Positions 19,771 to 32,771 of a DNA stretch of 35,207 nucleotides are shown here, piece after piece. The DNA comes from Mesostigma viride. Taxonomy: Eukaryota; Streptophyta; Mesostigmatophyceae; Mesostigmatales; Mesostigmataceae. The DNA lies in the NCBI GenBank assembly GCA_009746045.1, contig RPFO01000907.1, positions 1 through 35,207 on the forward strand. The letters run 5' to 3'. The notes beneath the pieces were generated by a model that saw nothing but the letters and a program-made list of their open reading frames with translations, was not told where the DNA came from and ran no database searches. Positions within the stretch are counted from its first letter, which is position 1. Every line of letters starts with the position of its first letter. The position numbers and the translations under genes were made by a program.

Positions 19771-19967
19771 ACACGGTGTTCATTGTACATGGAATATCAT
19801 TGAATATCAAGTAAATTTATAAATTTTTTTTATTAAAAATTATTAATTATTTTTGTCAATTAGTGAGCATGTAAAATCTATATGTTTTTCTATTAGAAGA
19901 ATAGAAACATAATTGACAGATATTGCTTGCTTATTATTTTTTTAATTCTTTTTAATTATAGCATTTG

Positions 19968-20270
19968 TTACCAACTAGATTTGGTGACTCCTGGTAATAA
20001 ACATTCATGAGCCATTTCTCGTAAAACATGTCTAGATAAACCAAAATCTCTATAGTAACCTTTTGGTCTTCCTGTCACAGAACATCTATTATGCAATCTT
20101 GTTGGTGAACTGTTACGAGGTAATTTTTGTAATTCTAATTGTAACTTAAATCTTTCTTCAAAAGAAACACTTGTTTTGATTTGTTCTTTCAATTCTTTTC
20201 TTTTTACTGCATATTTATTAACTAATTTTTGACGTTTTTTTTCTCTTTCTATCATACTTTTTTTTGCCAT
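19968..20270 (-). CDS. rps14: Ribosomal protein uS14 (unit B)
   Basis: Intact 100-residue copy, identical in protein to 5605-5907. Confidence 0.95.
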   Translation of the reverse strand: MAKKSMIEREKKRQKLVNKYAVKRKELKEQIKTSVSFEERFKLQLELQKLPRNSSPTRLHNRCSVTGRPKGYYRDFGLSRHVLREMAHECLLPGVTKSSW

Positions 20271-20303
20271 AATATAAATTTCCTATTAAAAATGTGTGTT
20301 GTT

Positions 20304-20334
20304 GTATTGGTCTCAATCAAAATGAGACCAATAC
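20304..20334 (-). terminator. psaB-rps14 stem-loop (unit B)
   Basis: Inverted copy of the 12-bp stem-loop at 5541-5571. Confidence 0.65.
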
Positions 20335-20365
20335 ATTTTTTCATCTAATCAGCTTTGACTGGTTA

Positions 20366-22570
20366 TTAACCAAACTTACCTGAAGTAGAAGCAATTAAGA
20401 ATGCAGCATAAGTAAATACATAACCTACAGAGAAATGTGCTAATCCTACAACTCGAGCTTGCACAATAGATAAAGCTACTGGCTTATCTTTCCATCTTAC
20501 TAAATTCGCAAGAGGAGTACGTTCATGTGCCCATGCTAATGTTTCAATTAATTCTTGCCAGTAACCACGCCAAGAAATTAAGAACATAAAACCTGTTGCC
20601 CAAATTAAATGACCGAATAAGAACATCCAAGCCCAAACAGATAAACTGTTCATACCAAATGGATTATATCCATTGATAAGTTGTGATGAATTCAACCATA
20701 AATAATCTCTTAACCAGCCCATTAAATAAGTAGAAGATTCATCAAATTGAGCTACGTTGCCTTGCCATAAAGTTAAATGTTTCCAATGCCAATAGAAAGT
20801 TACCCAACCTATTGTATTTAACATCCAAAATACAGCTAAGTAGAAAGCATCCCAAGCAGAAATATCACAAGTACCGCCACGGCCAGGACCATCACAAGGG
20901 AAACTGTATCCAAAATCTTTTTTGTCTGGCATTAATTTAGAGCCACGTGCATCTAATGCACCTTTTACTAAAATTAATGTAGTTGTATGTAAACCTAATG
21001 CAATAGCATGATGTACTAAAAAGTCACCAGGACCAATAGTTAAGAATAAAGAATTACTATTACTATTAATTGCATCTAACCAACCAGGTAACCAAATACT
21101 ATCACTAGCAGAAGCTGCGAAACTACTGGAAGAAGATAATAACACATCAAAACCATATAAGGATTTTCCGTGTGAAGCTTGGATCCATTGTGCGAAAACA
21201 GGTTCAATTAAAATTTGTTTTTCAGGAGTTCCAAATGCTTGCATCACATCATTATGAACATATAATCCTAAAGTATGGAAGCCTAAAAATAAAGAAGCCC
21301 AGCTTAAGTGGGAAATAATAGCTTCTTTATGTTCTAGCATTCTTGCTAATACATTATCTTTGTTCAGTTCTGGATCATAATCTCTAATGAAGAAAATCGC
21401 TCCATGCGCAAAAGCACCTGTCATAATAAAGCCAGCAATATATTGATGATGAGTATATAAAGCAGCTTGTGTAGTAAAATCTTGTGCTAAAAATGCATAA
21501 GGAGATAGAGAATACATATGTTGAGCAACAACAGATGTGATAACACCTAAAGAAGCTAAAGCTAAACCTAATTGGAAATGTAAAGAATTATTTACTGTAT
21601 CATATAAACCACTATGACCAGCGCCAAGTCTTCCTCCAGGAGGTCTTTGTGCTTCTAAAATTTCTCTCATGCTATGACCAATACCAAAATTGGTACGATA
21701 CATATGACCAGCAACAATGAATAAAACAGCAATAGCTAAATGATGATGTGCAATATCAGTTAACCATAAACTTTGAGTTTGTGGATGGAAACCACCTAAG
21801 AACGTCAAAATAGCTGTTCCAGCGCCTTGAGATGTACTAAAAATATGACTAGTTGAATCAGGATTTTGTGCATATGCAGCCCAATTTCCAGTAAAGAAAG
21901 GAGATAAACCTGCAGGATGAGGTAATACATTTAAGAAATTATCCCATCTTACATGTTGTCCTCTAGATTCAGGAATAGCGACATGAATTAAATGTCCTGT
22001 CCAAGCTAAAGAGCTAACACCAAATAAACCAGATAAATGGTGATTTAAGCGAGATTCTGCATTTTTAAACCAAGATAGACTAGGTTTAAATTGAGGTTGA
22101 AGATGAAGCCAACCTGCAAACAGAGTCATACTAGCTGTAATTAATAAAAATAAAGCACCAATATAAAGATCGGTATTGCTACGCATACCAATTGTATACC
22201 ACCATTGATATACACCAGAATATGAAATATTTACAGGACCAGATGCACCACCTCTAGTAAATGCTTCTACAGCTGGTTGACCAAAATGAGGATCCCAAAT
22301 AGCATGTGCAATAGGTCTTACATGTAAAGGATCTGCAACCCATCTTTCGAAATTTCCTTGCCAAGCAACGTGAAATAAATTGCCGGAAGTCCATAAGAAA
22401 ATAATTGCTAATTGACCAAAATGAGAGGCAAAAATCTTTTGATAAAGATTTTCTTCTGTCATACCATCATGACTTTCAAAGTCATGTGCAGTTGCGATAC
22501 CAAACCAAATACGACGAGTAGTAGGGTCTTGAGCTAGGCCCTGGCTAAATTTTGGAAATTTTGTTGCCAT
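20366..22570 (-). CDS. psaB: Photosystem I P700 apoprotein A2 (unit B)
   Basis: Intact 734-residue copy, identical in protein to 3305-5509, followed at its 5' side by only 109 bases of psaA before the fold. A real molecule of this shape would lack the psaA promoter and 5' leader in front of this copy. Confidence 0.95.
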   Translation of the reverse strand: MATKFPKFSQGLAQDPTTRRIWFGIATAHDFESHDGMTEENLYQKIFASHFGQLAIIFLWTSGNLFHVAWQGNFERWVADPLHVRPIAHAIWDPHFGQPAVEAFTRGGASGPVNISYSGVYQWWYTIGMRSNTDLYIGALFLLITASMTLFAGWLHLQPQFKPSLSWFKNAESRLNHHLSGLFGVSSLAWTGHLIHVAIPESRGQHVRWDNFLNVLPHPAGLSPFFTGNWAAYAQNPDSTSHIFSTSQGAGTAILTFLGGFHPQTQSLWLTDIAHHHLAIAVLFIVAGHMYRTNFGIGHSMREILEAQRPPGGRLGAGHSGLYDTVNNSLHFQLGLALASLGVITSVVAQHMYSLSPYAFLAQDFTTQAALYTHHQYIAGFIMTGAFAHGAIFFIRDYDPELNKDNVLARMLEHKEAIISHLSWASLFLGFHTLGLYVHNDVMQAFGTPEKQILIEPVFAQWIQASHGKSLYGFDVLLSSSSSFAASASDSIWLPGWLDAINSNSNSLFLTIGPGDFLVHHAIALGLHTTTLILVKGALDARGSKLMPDKKDFGYSFPCDGPGRGGTCDISAWDAFYLAVFWMLNTIGWVTFYWHWKHLTLWQGNVAQFDESSTYLMGWLRDYLWLNSSQLINGYNPFGMNSLSVWAWMFLFGHLIWATGFMFLISWRGYWQELIETLAWAHERTPLANLVRWKDKPVALSIVQARVVGLAHFSVGYVFTYAAFLIASTSGKFG

Positions 22571-22586
22571 TTTATATTCTCCTAGC

Positions 22587-22877
<291 letters not shown>

Positions 22878-22893
22878 GCTAGGAGAATATAAA

Positions 22894-25098
22894 ATGGCAA
22901 CAAAATTTCCAAAATTTAGCCAGGGCCTAGCTCAAGACCCTACTACTCGTCGTATTTGGTTTGGTATCGCAACTGCACATGACTTTGAAAGTCATGATGG
23001 TATGACAGAAGAAAATCTTTATCAAAAGATTTTTGCCTCTCATTTTGGTCAATTAGCAATTATTTTCTTATGGACTTCCGGCAATTTATTTCACGTTGCT
23101 TGGCAAGGAAATTTCGAAAGATGGGTTGCAGATCCTTTACATGTAAGACCTATTGCACATGCTATTTGGGATCCTCATTTTGGTCAACCAGCTGTAGAAG
23201 CATTTACTAGAGGTGGTGCATCTGGTCCTGTAAATATTTCATATTCTGGTGTATATCAATGGTGGTATACAATTGGTATGCGTAGCAATACCGATCTTTA
23301 TATTGGTGCTTTATTTTTATTAATTACAGCTAGTATGACTCTGTTTGCAGGTTGGCTTCATCTTCAACCTCAATTTAAACCTAGTCTATCTTGGTTTAAA
23401 AATGCAGAATCTCGCTTAAATCACCATTTATCTGGTTTATTTGGTGTTAGCTCTTTAGCTTGGACAGGACATTTAATTCATGTCGCTATTCCTGAATCTA
23501 GAGGACAACATGTAAGATGGGATAATTTCTTAAATGTATTACCTCATCCTGCAGGTTTATCTCCTTTCTTTACTGGAAATTGGGCTGCATATGCACAAAA
23601 TCCTGATTCAACTAGTCATATTTTTAGTACATCTCAAGGCGCTGGAACAGCTATTTTGACGTTCTTAGGTGGTTTCCATCCACAAACTCAAAGTTTATGG
23701 TTAACTGATATTGCACATCATCATTTAGCTATTGCTGTTTTATTCATTGTTGCTGGTCATATGTATCGTACCAATTTTGGTATTGGTCATAGCATGAGAG
23801 AAATTTTAGAAGCACAAAGACCTCCTGGAGGAAGACTTGGCGCTGGTCATAGTGGTTTATATGATACAGTAAATAATTCTTTACATTTCCAATTAGGTTT
23901 AGCTTTAGCTTCTTTAGGTGTTATCACATCTGTTGTTGCTCAACATATGTATTCTCTATCTCCTTATGCATTTTTAGCACAAGATTTTACTACACAAGCT
24001 GCTTTATATACTCATCATCAATATATTGCTGGCTTTATTATGACAGGTGCTTTTGCGCATGGAGCGATTTTCTTCATTAGAGATTATGATCCAGAACTGA
24101 ACAAAGATAATGTATTAGCAAGAATGCTAGAACATAAAGAAGCTATTATTTCCCACTTAAGCTGGGCTTCTTTATTTTTAGGCTTCCATACTTTAGGATT
24201 ATATGTTCATAATGATGTGATGCAAGCATTTGGAACTCCTGAAAAACAAATTTTAATTGAACCTGTTTTCGCACAATGGATCCAAGCTTCACACGGAAAA
24301 TCCTTATATGGTTTTGATGTGTTATTATCTTCTTCCAGTAGTTTCGCAGCTTCTGCTAGTGATAGTATTTGGTTACCTGGTTGGTTAGATGCAATTAATA
24401 GTAATAGTAATTCTTTATTCTTAACTATTGGTCCTGGTGACTTTTTAGTACATCATGCTATTGCATTAGGTTTACATACAACTACATTAATTTTAGTAAA
24501 AGGTGCATTAGATGCACGTGGCTCTAAATTAATGCCAGACAAAAAAGATTTTGGATACAGTTTCCCTTGTGATGGTCCTGGCCGTGGCGGTACTTGTGAT
24601 ATTTCTGCTTGGGATGCTTTCTACTTAGCTGTATTTTGGATGTTAAATACAATAGGTTGGGTAACTTTCTATTGGCATTGGAAACATTTAACTTTATGGC
24701 AAGGCAACGTAGCTCAATTTGATGAATCTTCTACTTATTTAATGGGCTGGTTAAGAGATTATTTATGGTTGAATTCATCACAACTTATCAATGGATATAA
24801 TCCATTTGGTATGAACAGTTTATCTGTTTGGGCTTGGATGTTCTTATTCGGTCATTTAATTTGGGCAACAGGTTTTATGTTCTTAATTTCTTGGCGTGGT
24901 TACTGGCAAGAATTAATTGAAACATTAGCATGGGCACATGAACGTACTCCTCTTGCGAATTTAGTAAGATGGAAAGATAAGCCAGTAGCTTTATCTATTG
25001 TGCAAGCTCGAGTTGTAGGATTAGCACATTTCTCTGTAGGTTATGTATTTACTTATGCTGCATTCTTAATTGCTTCTACTTCAGGTAAGTTTGGTTAA
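22894..25098 (+). CDS. psaB: Photosystem I P700 apoprotein A2 (unit C)
   Basis: Intact 734-residue copy, identical in protein to the other two; the ribosome-binding site AGGAGA is kept. Confidence 0.95.
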   Translation: MATKFPKFSQGLAQDPTTRRIWFGIATAHDFESHDGMTEENLYQKIFASHFGQLAIIFLWTSGNLFHVAWQGNFERWVADPLHVRPIAHAIWDPHFGQPAVEAFTRGGASGPVNISYSGVYQWWYTIGMRSNTDLYIGALFLLITASMTLFAGWLHLQPQFKPSLSWFKNAESRLNHHLSGLFGVSSLAWTGHLIHVAIPESRGQHVRWDNFLNVLPHPAGLSPFFTGNWAAYAQNPDSTSHIFSTSQGAGTAILTFLGGFHPQTQSLWLTDIAHHHLAIAVLFIVAGHMYRTNFGIGHSMREILEAQRPPGGRLGAGHSGLYDTVNNSLHFQLGLALASLGVITSVVAQHMYSLSPYAFLAQDFTTQAALYTHHQYIAGFIMTGAFAHGAIFFIRDYDPELNKDNVLARMLEHKEAIISHLSWASLFLGFHTLGLYVHNDVMQAFGTPEKQILIEPVFAQWIQASHGKSLYGFDVLLSSSSSFAASASDSIWLPGWLDAINSNSNSLFLTIGPGDFLVHHAIALGLHTTTLILVKGALDARGSKLMPDKKDFGYSFPCDGPGRGGTCDISAWDAFYLAVFWMLNTIGWVTFYWHWKHLTLWQGNVAQFDESSTYLMGWLRDYLWLNSSQLINGYNPFGMNSLSVWAWMFLFGHLIWATGFMFLISWRGYWQELIETLAWAHERTPLANLVRWKDKPVALSIVQARVVGLAHFSVGYVFTYAAFLIASTSGKFG

Positions 25099-25129
25099 TA
25101 ACCAGTCAAAGCTGATTAGATGAAAAAAT

Positions 25130-25160
25130 GTATTGGTCTCATTTTGATTGAGACCAATAC
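25130..25160 (+). terminator. psaB-rps14 stem-loop (unit C)
   Basis: Direct copy of the 12-bp stem-loop at 5541-5571. Confidence 0.65.
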
Positions 25161-25193
25161 AACAACACACATTTTTAATAGGAAATTTATATT

Positions 25194-25495
25194 ATGGCAA
25201 AAAAAGTATGATAGAAAGAGAAAAAAAACGTCAAAAATTAGTTAATAAATATGCAGTAAAAAGAAAAGAATTGAAAGAACAAATCAAAACAAGTGTTTCT
25301 TTTGAAGAAAGATTTAAGTTACAATTAGAATTACAAAAATTACCTCGTAACAGTTCACCAACAAGATTGCATAATAGATGTTCTGTGACAGGAAGACCAA
25401 AAGGTTACTATAGAGATTTTGGTTTATCTAGACATGTTTTACGAGAAATGGCTCATGAATGTTTATTACCAGGAGTCACCAAATCTAGTTGGTAA
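25194..25495 (+). CDS. rps14: Ribosomal protein uS14, frameshifted at codon 4 (unit C)
   Basis: The A-run after ATG-GCA has one A fewer than in units A and B, so the true ATG reads into a stop within a few codons. The rest of the 100-codon frame is intact and stays open upstream only by chance from 25148. A homopolymer error is the simplest explanation. Confidence 0.9.
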
Positions 25496-25692
25496 CAAAT
25501 GCTATAATTAAAAAGAATTAAAAAAATAATAAGCAAGCAATATCTGTCAATTATGTTTCTATTCTTCTAATAGAAAAACATATAGATTTTACATGCTCAC
25601 TAATTGACAAAAATAATTAATAATTTTTAATAAAAAAAATTTATAAATTTACTTGATATTCAATGATATTCCATGTACAATGAACACCGTGT

Positions 25693-25698
25693 CGCGGT

Positions 25699-25742
<44 letters not shown>

Positions 25743-25766
25743 ATGGTTCAAATCCACCCTCCGCAA
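25693..25766 (+). tRNA. trnfM: Initiator tRNA-fMet(CAU) (unit C)
   Basis: Intact direct copy of 6105-6178. Confidence 0.93.
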
Positions 25767-25891
25767 TTCTGCTTCATAAAAAAATAATTCCATATGCCTA
25801 TAGCTCGATGAGCATGTGAAATAATAAAACATGGAAATTCTTTCTTAAAGTAAAAAAATATTTTTCCATAAACATAAAAGGACTTTTCTAT

Positions 25892-26146
25892 ATGGTGAAA
25901 TTACGTCTTAAAAGATACGGCAGAAAAAAAAGACCTTTTTATAGAGTAATTGCTATAGATAGTCGTTGTAGAAGAGATGGTAAAGCTCTTAAAGAATTAG
26001 GATTTTATGATCCTATTGCAGGCAAAACACAACTAGATGTACCTAATATAATTTTTTATTTGAAAGCAGGCGCTCAAACTAGTGAAACAGTTGGTAATCT
26101 TTTACAAAAAGCTAAAGTATTTAATCAATTGTCTTTATTAAATTAG
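25892..26146 (+). CDS. rps16: Ribosomal protein bS16 (unit C)
   Basis: Intact 84-residue copy, identical in protein to 6304-6558. Confidence 0.95.
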   Translation: MVKLRLKRYGRKKRPFYRVIAIDSRCRRDGKALKELGFYDPIAGKTQLDVPNIIFYLKAGAQTSETVGNLLQKAKVFNQLSLLN

Positions 26147-26148
26147 AA

Positions 26149-26204
26149 ATATAAAATAAAAAAGCGCAGTAGAAAATCTTCTACTGCGCTTTTTTATTTT
26201 ATAT
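26149..26204. terminator. Bidirectional terminator between rps16 and odpB (unit C)
   Basis: Direct copy of the perfect 26-bp stem at 6561-6616. Confidence 0.85.
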
Positions 26205-26220
26205 GTCTAAAAAACAATAA

Positions 26221-27204
26221 TTACATTTTATTAGTCAAAATTTGTTCAACTGATTCTATAATATCTGCTGTCTGAACAATACTAACTTCTTCTAAAGGTC
26301 CACTATATGGAGTAGGTACATTTGGAGATGATAAACACATTGGTCGATTATCTAAGTCATCAAAAAAGTTTTCAAGAATCAAACTTTGTAATACGTTACT
26401 AATACCTCCTGTCATCATAGATTCTTCTACAATAAGAACTTTATGAGTTTTTTGAATAGATTTTCCTATTGTTTCTATGTCAAATGGTTTTAGTGAAATT
26501 AAATCAATAATTTCAGGGTCATATCCTTTTTCTACAAGCACTTTGACTGCTTGTATAACGTTATAACGCATACGAGAATAAGTCAGAATAGTAATATCAT
26601 TACCTTGACGTACTATTTCTGCTTTTTCTAGTGGTAAGACATAATCATTATCAGGCACTTCAGCTTTTAAATTATAAAGTAATACATGTTCTAAAAAGAA
26701 AATAGGATTTTTACTTCTGATAGCAGATTTTAAAAGTCCTTTAGCATTATAAGGTGTAGAACAAGCTACAATTTGTAAACCAGGCACTGATTGAAAATAA
26801 CATTCTAATCTTTGAGAATGTTCCGCTCCTAATTGTTTTCCAACTCCACCTGGACCTCTTAATACAATTGGTATATGATAATGGCCTCCTGAAGTAGCGC
26901 TTAACATACCCATATTATTGGATATTTGGCTAAAAGCTAATAGAATAAAACCCATATTCATACCTTCTACAACAGTCACTAAACCTGTCATAGCAGCACC
27001 TATAGCAGCTCCTACAAAACTATTTTCTGCAATAGGAGTATCTATTACTCTATGTTCACCATATTTAGCATAAAGATTTTGTGTCACTTTATATGACCCA
27101 CCATAATGTCCTATATCTTCTCCCAATAATGCAACTTTATCATTTCTTGCCATTTCTTCATCTATAGCCATATTTAAGGCTTCAAATAAAAATCTTACGG
27201 TCAT
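26221..27204 (-). CDS. odpB: Pyruvate dehydrogenase E1 beta (unit C)
   Basis: Intact 327-residue copy, identical in protein to 6633-7616. Confidence 0.95.
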   Translation of the reverse strand: MTVRFLFEALNMAIDEEMARNDKVALLGEDIGHYGGSYKVTQNLYAKYGEHRVIDTPIAENSFVGAAIGAAMTGLVTVVEGMNMGFILLAFSQISNNMGMLSATSGGHYHIPIVLRGPGGVGKQLGAEHSQRLECYFQSVPGLQIVACSTPYNAKGLLKSAIRSKNPIFFLEHVLLYNLKAEVPDNDYVLPLEKAEIVRQGNDITILTYSRMRYNVIQAVKVLVEKGYDPEIIDLISLKPFDIETIGKSIQKTHKVLIVEESMMTGGISNVLQSLILENFFDDLDNRPMCLSSPNVPTPYSGPLEEVSIVQTADIIESVEQILTNKM

Positions 27205-27491
27205 TATTACTATAGTCCTTAGGAAATTAAAAGAATTTTTATTTTATTAAATTAATATTGTTAGTTATTGAATGTTTTTAGTTATTAAAAAACATTTCAT
27301 ACAACTATTACAGTATTGCTTATATTCTTATCAAAAAAATGTTCTTTTTATTAACAATGTAATTTCTAAAATGTATATACTAAAGATATTTAATTAATTA
27401 ATGCATTTTCTTTTTAATAAAATAAACATCAATTAATTAATAAGTGCTATTTAAAGATCTTAAAAAAAATATGTTATTCTTTTTTTAATTA

Positions 27492-27563
27492 GGGTCGCTA
27501 ACTCAATGGTAGAGTACTCGGCTTTTAACCGACTAGTTCCGGGTTCGAATCCCGGGCGACCCA
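27492..27563 (+). tRNA. trnK: tRNA-Lys(UUU) (unit C)
   Basis: Intact direct copy of the intronless tRNA at 7905-7976. Confidence 0.95.
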
Positions 27564-27694
27564 TTATTATTCTCTTTGTTTATAACCTAACATTGATAGA
27601 ATTATTTTATAACATAATCTCTTATCACATAGGAGAAATTGATACAATTCATATATATATCAATATTTCAGAATACTCTAAAGAAAAAATTGTA

Positions 27695-28629
27695 TTAATT
27701 AGAAAAGAAATGTATACATTCTAATAATGAATATTTTTTTCTATTTTTTTGAAAAAAAAATCTTATTTGTTCAATATTCAAAAAATTACAATGGTTTTCA
27801 GACAATTTTTTTTCAATCATTTTTTTTATAATTCTTCTTTCTATCGCAATAGGTAAGTTCTCAATAAATTCTTGTTGAATATTTTTTGAGCCAAAAAATA
27901 ATTGTTTTTCTATGATCTGAGTAACATTTTCCATATAAAAACTTTCATCATGAATAATTTCAGCAAATTGTGCAATAACTTTATCCACTTTAGGATTAAA
28001 ATATTTTCTTAAATATGGTAATAATTGTTTTCGAATTCTATTTCTTTTGAAAAACAAAGACTGATTACTAGTATCTGGCCATAAAGGTAAATGAATTTCT
28101 TTCACAAAATTTTTTAATTCAAAACGAGTTGTATTAAGAAGAGGCCGTACAATATTAATTCCACTAGATAAAGATCGAGTCCATAGAAGAGATTGCACTC
28201 CAGTAATGCTCGTCCCTCTTAATAAATTATAAAAGAAAGTTTCTATTTCTATCACTTGCATTATGTGCTGTAACAATAACATTATATTTATTAGAAAATG
28301 CAATATCTTCTATTTTTTGATATCTCCATTCACGTGCTTTTTCTTCATTAATTAGTTGATGACAATGTGACTATTTGATAAAAATCTATATTTAATAATT
28401 GTGCTATTTGTGCTATTTGAGAAGATCCTTTTCTAGAACTTTGATTCCAAGAATGATCACAATTGACTATTCCTAAATCCCAATTCCATTGAGGTTGTAA
28501 TTCAACAAGTATTTTAATTAAAGATATAGAATCTTGTCCTCCTGATGCAGCAATTAATATACGATCATTTTTTTTTAATAAATTATGTATTATAATATCT
28601 TTATGAATTTTAGAATATAAAAAAATCAT
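27695..28629 (-). pseudogene. tilS: tilS, broken by two one-base insertions (unit C)
   Basis: The N-terminal 93-residue piece (28348-28629, with SGGQDS) and the C-terminal piece (27695 to about 28250) are in different frames. Extra bases lie near 28364 (GACAATGTG for GACATGTG) and near 28248 (ATTTCTATC for ATTCTATC). A substitution lies near 28230. The first damage occurs at the same gene position at which unit B turns noisy. Confidence 0.9.
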
Positions 28630-28717
28630 CGTTAAAAATTATTTAATAATATTTGAAAATATTTGTAATATAGGGTTGTCAGAATAAATTATATATCTGT
28701 TATTCTTATTATGTACA

Positions 28718-28722
28718 GCCGG

Positions 28723-28759
<37 letters not shown>

Positions 28760-28790
28760 CGTGTCACCAGTTCAAACCTGGTTCCTGGCA
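28718..28790 (+). tRNA. trnF: tRNA-Phe(GAA) (unit C)
   Basis: Intact direct copy of 9128-9200. Confidence 0.95.
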
Positions 28791-28826
28791 AATTATTTCT
28801 ATTTAATAAAAATAATATTTTTATTA

Positions 28827-28876
28827 TTCACTATATTTCTTCTATAAAAATTTCACTATATTTCTTCTATAAAAAT
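28827..28876. repeat. 25-bp exact tandem duplication (unit C)
   Basis: Both 25-bp copies are kept as in unit A (9237-9286). Confidence 0.88.
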
Positions 28877-29079
28877 TGAAAGACAAGATATTTTCAAAAA
28901 AAAGTATTATTTCATGCGTGCCTTTAAAACGCAAAAATGAATTAGATGCTTTTAAAAGATGTATGAGAATAGCTTTAGAAAAGGATCCAGTTCTTTTCGC
29001 TACCTATGCCATGGATGACGTCGACCAATGCAGACTATTTATCAAAATTTTGTCCCTTTGGCCAGATAGGTACAAATAG
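28876..29079 (+). CDS. Unrecognised short open frame (unit C version)
   Basis: A 67-residue frame from a TTG shares KRKNELDAFKRCMRIALEKD and DPVLFATYAMDDVDQ with the frame at 9290-9481. Missing bases near 28900 and 29029 change its N-terminus and its last ~16 residues relative to unit A. The ends therefore cannot be trusted in either copy. No family was recognised. Confidence 0.25.
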   Translation: MKDKIFSKKSIISCVPLKRKNELDAFKRCMRIALEKDPVLFATYAMDDVDQCRLFIKILSLWPDRYK

Positions 29080-29520
29080 AAATTTTAATATTCCAGAAAA
29101 ATAAGCCTCTTCTCTACTAAATATACCCATGACAATTAGTACAGTCGAACCTTAGAACCAAAAACCATACACAGTCAGGATAAAATTGGTGAATAAAAAC
29201 AAAGTGCACTTATGCGATTAACCCCATTATATGTTTTTTGTTTTTTTTCGAGCAAAAGAATTTTTATCGGAAAAGCTCTCTTGATTTCATTTCTGAAAAA
29301 AAATTAATACTAATTAATTTACAAGGAAAAATATTAATTATTTAACAAAGAAAATTGATGTGCTATCGGGGAAAAATCAAATCCAAGCACAATTTGAAAT
29401 TCGCAAAGCAAGAAACTAAATTCTTTTTTGGAATCTTTTGTTTATAATTCTATGTATAATTTTCTTAAATAAGAACCTAATTATATTAAATCTACTTTTT
29501 ATTTACTAAAAAAAATAACT
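29080..29520. other. Non-coding spacer (unit C)
   Basis: Copy of 9482-9936 with a few missing bases in homopolymers; no gene, RNA or promoter is recognised. Confidence 0.5.
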
Positions 29521-29735
29521 ATGAGTCCTATTATTATTAATAGTGTACGTTTAATATCTTCGCTTTTAACTATAGTTTTTATAATGCTTCCGAAAGTTGA
29601 TACGTTTTCAAAAATAATGAAAAATAAAAAATTTTGCTTAATTGGCAAGAAAATATATCTACTTTGTCTATCATTAAGTGGATTTCAATTATATTATTTT
29701 TAAGTAGTCATTGTGCTTTATTTATTACTTTATAA
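29521..29735 (+). pseudogene. Two-helix membrane ORF, frameshifted copy (unit C)
   Basis: Matches 9937-10152 but lacks one A in the AAAAAAA run after KIMKNKK, so the second helix is out of frame and translation stops at 29703. The N-terminal helix is unchanged. Confidence 0.7.
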
Positions 29736-30439
29736 AAATATTAAGAATTAATTACATAATAAATATAATTATGAATTGAAAACTTATCTTTATAAATTAT
29801 TTAAAGAAAAGTCATTGTAGATTCAATAAAAATTTTAAAAACTACAAAAATAAATTCCACAAAAAGACTCTATTAAATAGAAAGAAGAATACAAATCGAG
29901 AATACTGAACTTAGTTTTTGACAGACTTCCCTAAACAAAAAATGCTTATTCCCTTTTAACTTAATAGAGTCAATGAAAAAAAGATATTATAGTAGATCTG
30001 TTTATAAATTTCAAAAGATATATTCCTCTAATGAACGAAGAAATAAAGTTTACTATTTTTAAATAATAGTAATAATATGTATTGATTATTAACTATCTTC
30101 CTCAACTTTAAAATGTTTTCTTGTTATACTTTTTTATTTAATTGAAGATATACCAAAAAAACATTTTAATTTGATTTTAAAACTGATAAAACGCATGTAA
30201 CAATGATTAAAAAATAGAAAATTAAAAAAATTTTAATTTTTTATTCAATAAAATTTTTATAAAAACTATTTTTTTTGCTTAAAATTTATATTCAAGTTTT
30301 GATATTGTATGAAGAGTAGTCAGAAAAAATATTTTTTTCTCTTTCAAAGATGCTTATAAGAAAAAATTTTATTAAATATTTTAGTATTTATTTTTCGTAT
30401 TTAAAAAAAAATTTTGTCAATCAAACTACATTTGACATA
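29736..30439. other. ndhJ-distal spacer (unit C)
   Basis: Copy of 10153-10861 with a few indels; the 11-bp inverted repeat bracketing ~84 nt and the 29-codon mini-ORF are retained near 29870-30065. No confident gene was seen. Confidence 0.5.
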
Positions 30440-30984
30440 TTAATATGCATCTTGTAATTCATAAAATCAGGCGTAATATAATCTTTACGCAATGGCCAAC
30501 CTATCCAATGTTCTGGCATTAAAATACGTTTCAAATGAGGATGACCTTCATAATAAATACCAAACATATCAATAGATTCTCTTTCTTGAAAATCTGCTGT
30601 TTTCCATATCCAAAATACTGAAGGTATTATTGGTTTATTTCTAGGAACAAAAACTTTAATACATACTTCTTGAGGTTGGTCTGCATTATCATCTACTTTT
30701 GTTAAATGATATACACTAGCTAAATCTCCTCCTGGTGATACATCATATGCACATTGAGATCTAAGATAATTAAATCCATATGCATATAAAGCAATCGCGA
30801 CAGATGTTAAATTTTGAGCTTTTACTTCTAAAGTTTCTACACCTTGGTAATCAAAACCTAAAGGTCTATGCATTAATTTCATTTCGATAAGCCAATTGCT
30901 TACTAAACCTTTTAATTCATTTTCTCTAACTAATAGTGTAGAATTATTTTCTAATTGTGCCATAGCATCATTATTTAATTGCAT
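30440..30984 (-). pseudogene. ndhJ: ndhJ, damaged copy (unit C)
   Basis: The frame stays open for most of the gene. A lost A near 30466 shifts the last residues past the normal stop, and a base rearrangement near 30572 changes SYDMF to SIDMF. The intact version is at 10862-11407. Confidence 0.85.
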
Positions 30985-31711
30985 TCTTTTTAGTCATTTC
31001 AAAAATTAAATTTACAGGGACTCCAGTTGCTTCGGAAAGACTTCTAGGTGGAGTTTGACGTGCAGAACTATTTAAGTACTTACCTGTATATACAGGAGAG
31101 GATAATGTTAGTTCATGTTTAATACTATGATAGCGATGTGTTTGTGCTAGTTTACCTCTTTCTACTAAATTTCTTGAGCTACTTTTTGTCGTAATTTGAT
31201 TACTGCATCTATTATAGCTTCTGGTTTTGGAGGACAACCTGGTAAATAAACATCTACAGGTATTAATTTATCTACTCCTCTTACAGTACTATATGAATCT
31301 GTACTAAACATACCACCAGTAATTGTACATGCGCCCATTGCAATAACATATTTAGGTTCTGGCATTTGTTCATAAAGTCTTACTAAAGAAGGAGCCATTT
31401 TCATAGTAACAGTTCCAGCTGTAATAATTAAATCAGCTTGTCTTGGACTACATCTAGGCACAAGACCAAAACGATCAAAATCAAATCTAGATCCTAATAA
31501 ACATGCAAATTCAATAAAACAACAACTTGTACCATATAATAAAGGCCATAGACTTGAAAGCCTAGCCCAGTTATATAATCGTTAAGTGTTGTTAATATCA
31601 ATTGATTAGATACATTTTGTGTAACTTGAGGTTTTTCTATATTGTAATTAATTAGTCTTTCATTAGTATCACTATTTTTGTCTGATTCTATTCTACAGAT
31701 TTTATGACCAT
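30971..31711 (-). pseudogene. ndhK: ndhK, frame-broken copy (unit C)
   Basis: The gene is present end to end but split into overlapping frames (31165-31461 with GACTITGG and PGCPPKPEA, and 30971-31237 with the tail). Missing bases lie near 31170, 31579 and 31692. The intact version is at 11394-12137. Confidence 0.85.
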
Positions 31712-32065
31712 TCTAAAGCTCCTTTTCGCCAAGCGTATACTAAGCCTATAATTAAAAATAGATAAAAAAATCAAAGTTTCTAGAAAAGCTGTTATTCCTA
31801 AGTCTTTAAATACAATGGCCCACGGATATAAAAATAAAGTTTCTACATCAAAAATTACAAAAATTAAAGCAAACATATAATAACGTATGTTGAATTGGAC
31901 CCAAGCTTCACCCATTGGTTCAATTCCTGATTCATAAGTCATTTTTTTCTCAATTCCGCTTAATTTTGGTCTAATTAATTTGGAACCGGAAAGTGCTAAT
32001 ATGGGTACTAAGCAAGCAACGATAAAAAATACAACAAATGAATCATATCCTTCAAGAATAAACAT
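31702..32065 (-). pseudogene. ndhC: ndhC, frameshifted near its C-terminus (unit C)
   Basis: The first ~100 residues are intact. One extra A in the run near 31757 shifts the third helix out of frame and the reading runs on into ndhK to 31688. The intact version is at 12128-12490. Confidence 0.87.
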
Positions 32066-32205
32066 ATTATTTTATCCAATCATATTTTTTATAGAATAAA
32101 AAATAATTTTTTTATTTGATTAAATTGTACAACTAGCTTACAAAAAAGGCCATTATATAATAAGAATTTACTTGACTATAGTATGAAACACAATCTAATA
32201 AACTA

Positions 32206-32272
32206 ATAAATTTGAAAAATACTAATAGTTATAATGATGATTTTTATAACTATTAGTATTTTTCAAATTTAT
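32206..32272. terminator. 29-bp stem-loop between trnH and ndhC (unit C)
   Basis: Intact copy of the stem-loop at 12631-12697. Confidence 0.8.
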
Positions 32273-32303
32273 CAATTTACAAAAAATTTTTTATTAAAGA
32301 AAG

Positions 32304-32376
32304 GGCGAACGACGGGGTTCGAACCCGCGAATAAAGGAGTCACAATCCTTTGCCTTACCACTTGGCCACGCCCGCC
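32304..32376 (-). tRNA. trnH: tRNA-His(GUG) (unit C)
   Basis: Intact direct copy of 12728-12800. Confidence 0.95.
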
Positions 32377-32771
32377 ATACTTTTTTATACAAATATAACA
32401 TTCATTAACAAATTAGTCTAGTTTTTTAAATTGATTAAATAAAATTATATGTTTTTAGGTTTTGAAAGTTATAAAAATAATAATTTACATTTATTACCAT
32501 TTTATTAATTGATAGTAAATTTTATATGCATAAATAAATGAAATTTATTTAAATAAATTCTCCATATGTTTGTTGCTTATTCTTTTTTAAGATCTCGATC
32601 AATCAATTTTCAATTTATTTTAACAATACAATATATGTGAGTTTATATTTTGAGAATTTTTCCACACATTTTATACTTGTGTGGAAAAAAAGCATCCATA
32701 TTTGAATATTATGTAATTTATATAAATAGTCATAAATATCGTTTGAATTGATCATTGAAAATTAGTTGTAT
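32377..32771. other. Spacer between trnH and ycf66, with nested palindromes
   Basis: It holds the point where unit C leaves the repeat (32551/32552). There a hairpin AAATAAAT-GAA-ATTTATTT overlaps a perfect 18-bp palindrome AATTTATTTAAATAAATT (about 32542-32559). The rest is AT-rich and non-coding apart from the stem-loop at 32657-32689. Confidence 0.7.
32657..32689 (-). terminator. Stem-loop downstream of ycf66
   Basis: A perfect 12-bp stem (32657-32668 with 32678-32689) has a 9-nt loop and lies 83 bases beyond the ycf66 stop. It is a probable transcript 3'-end element. Confidence 0.6.
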
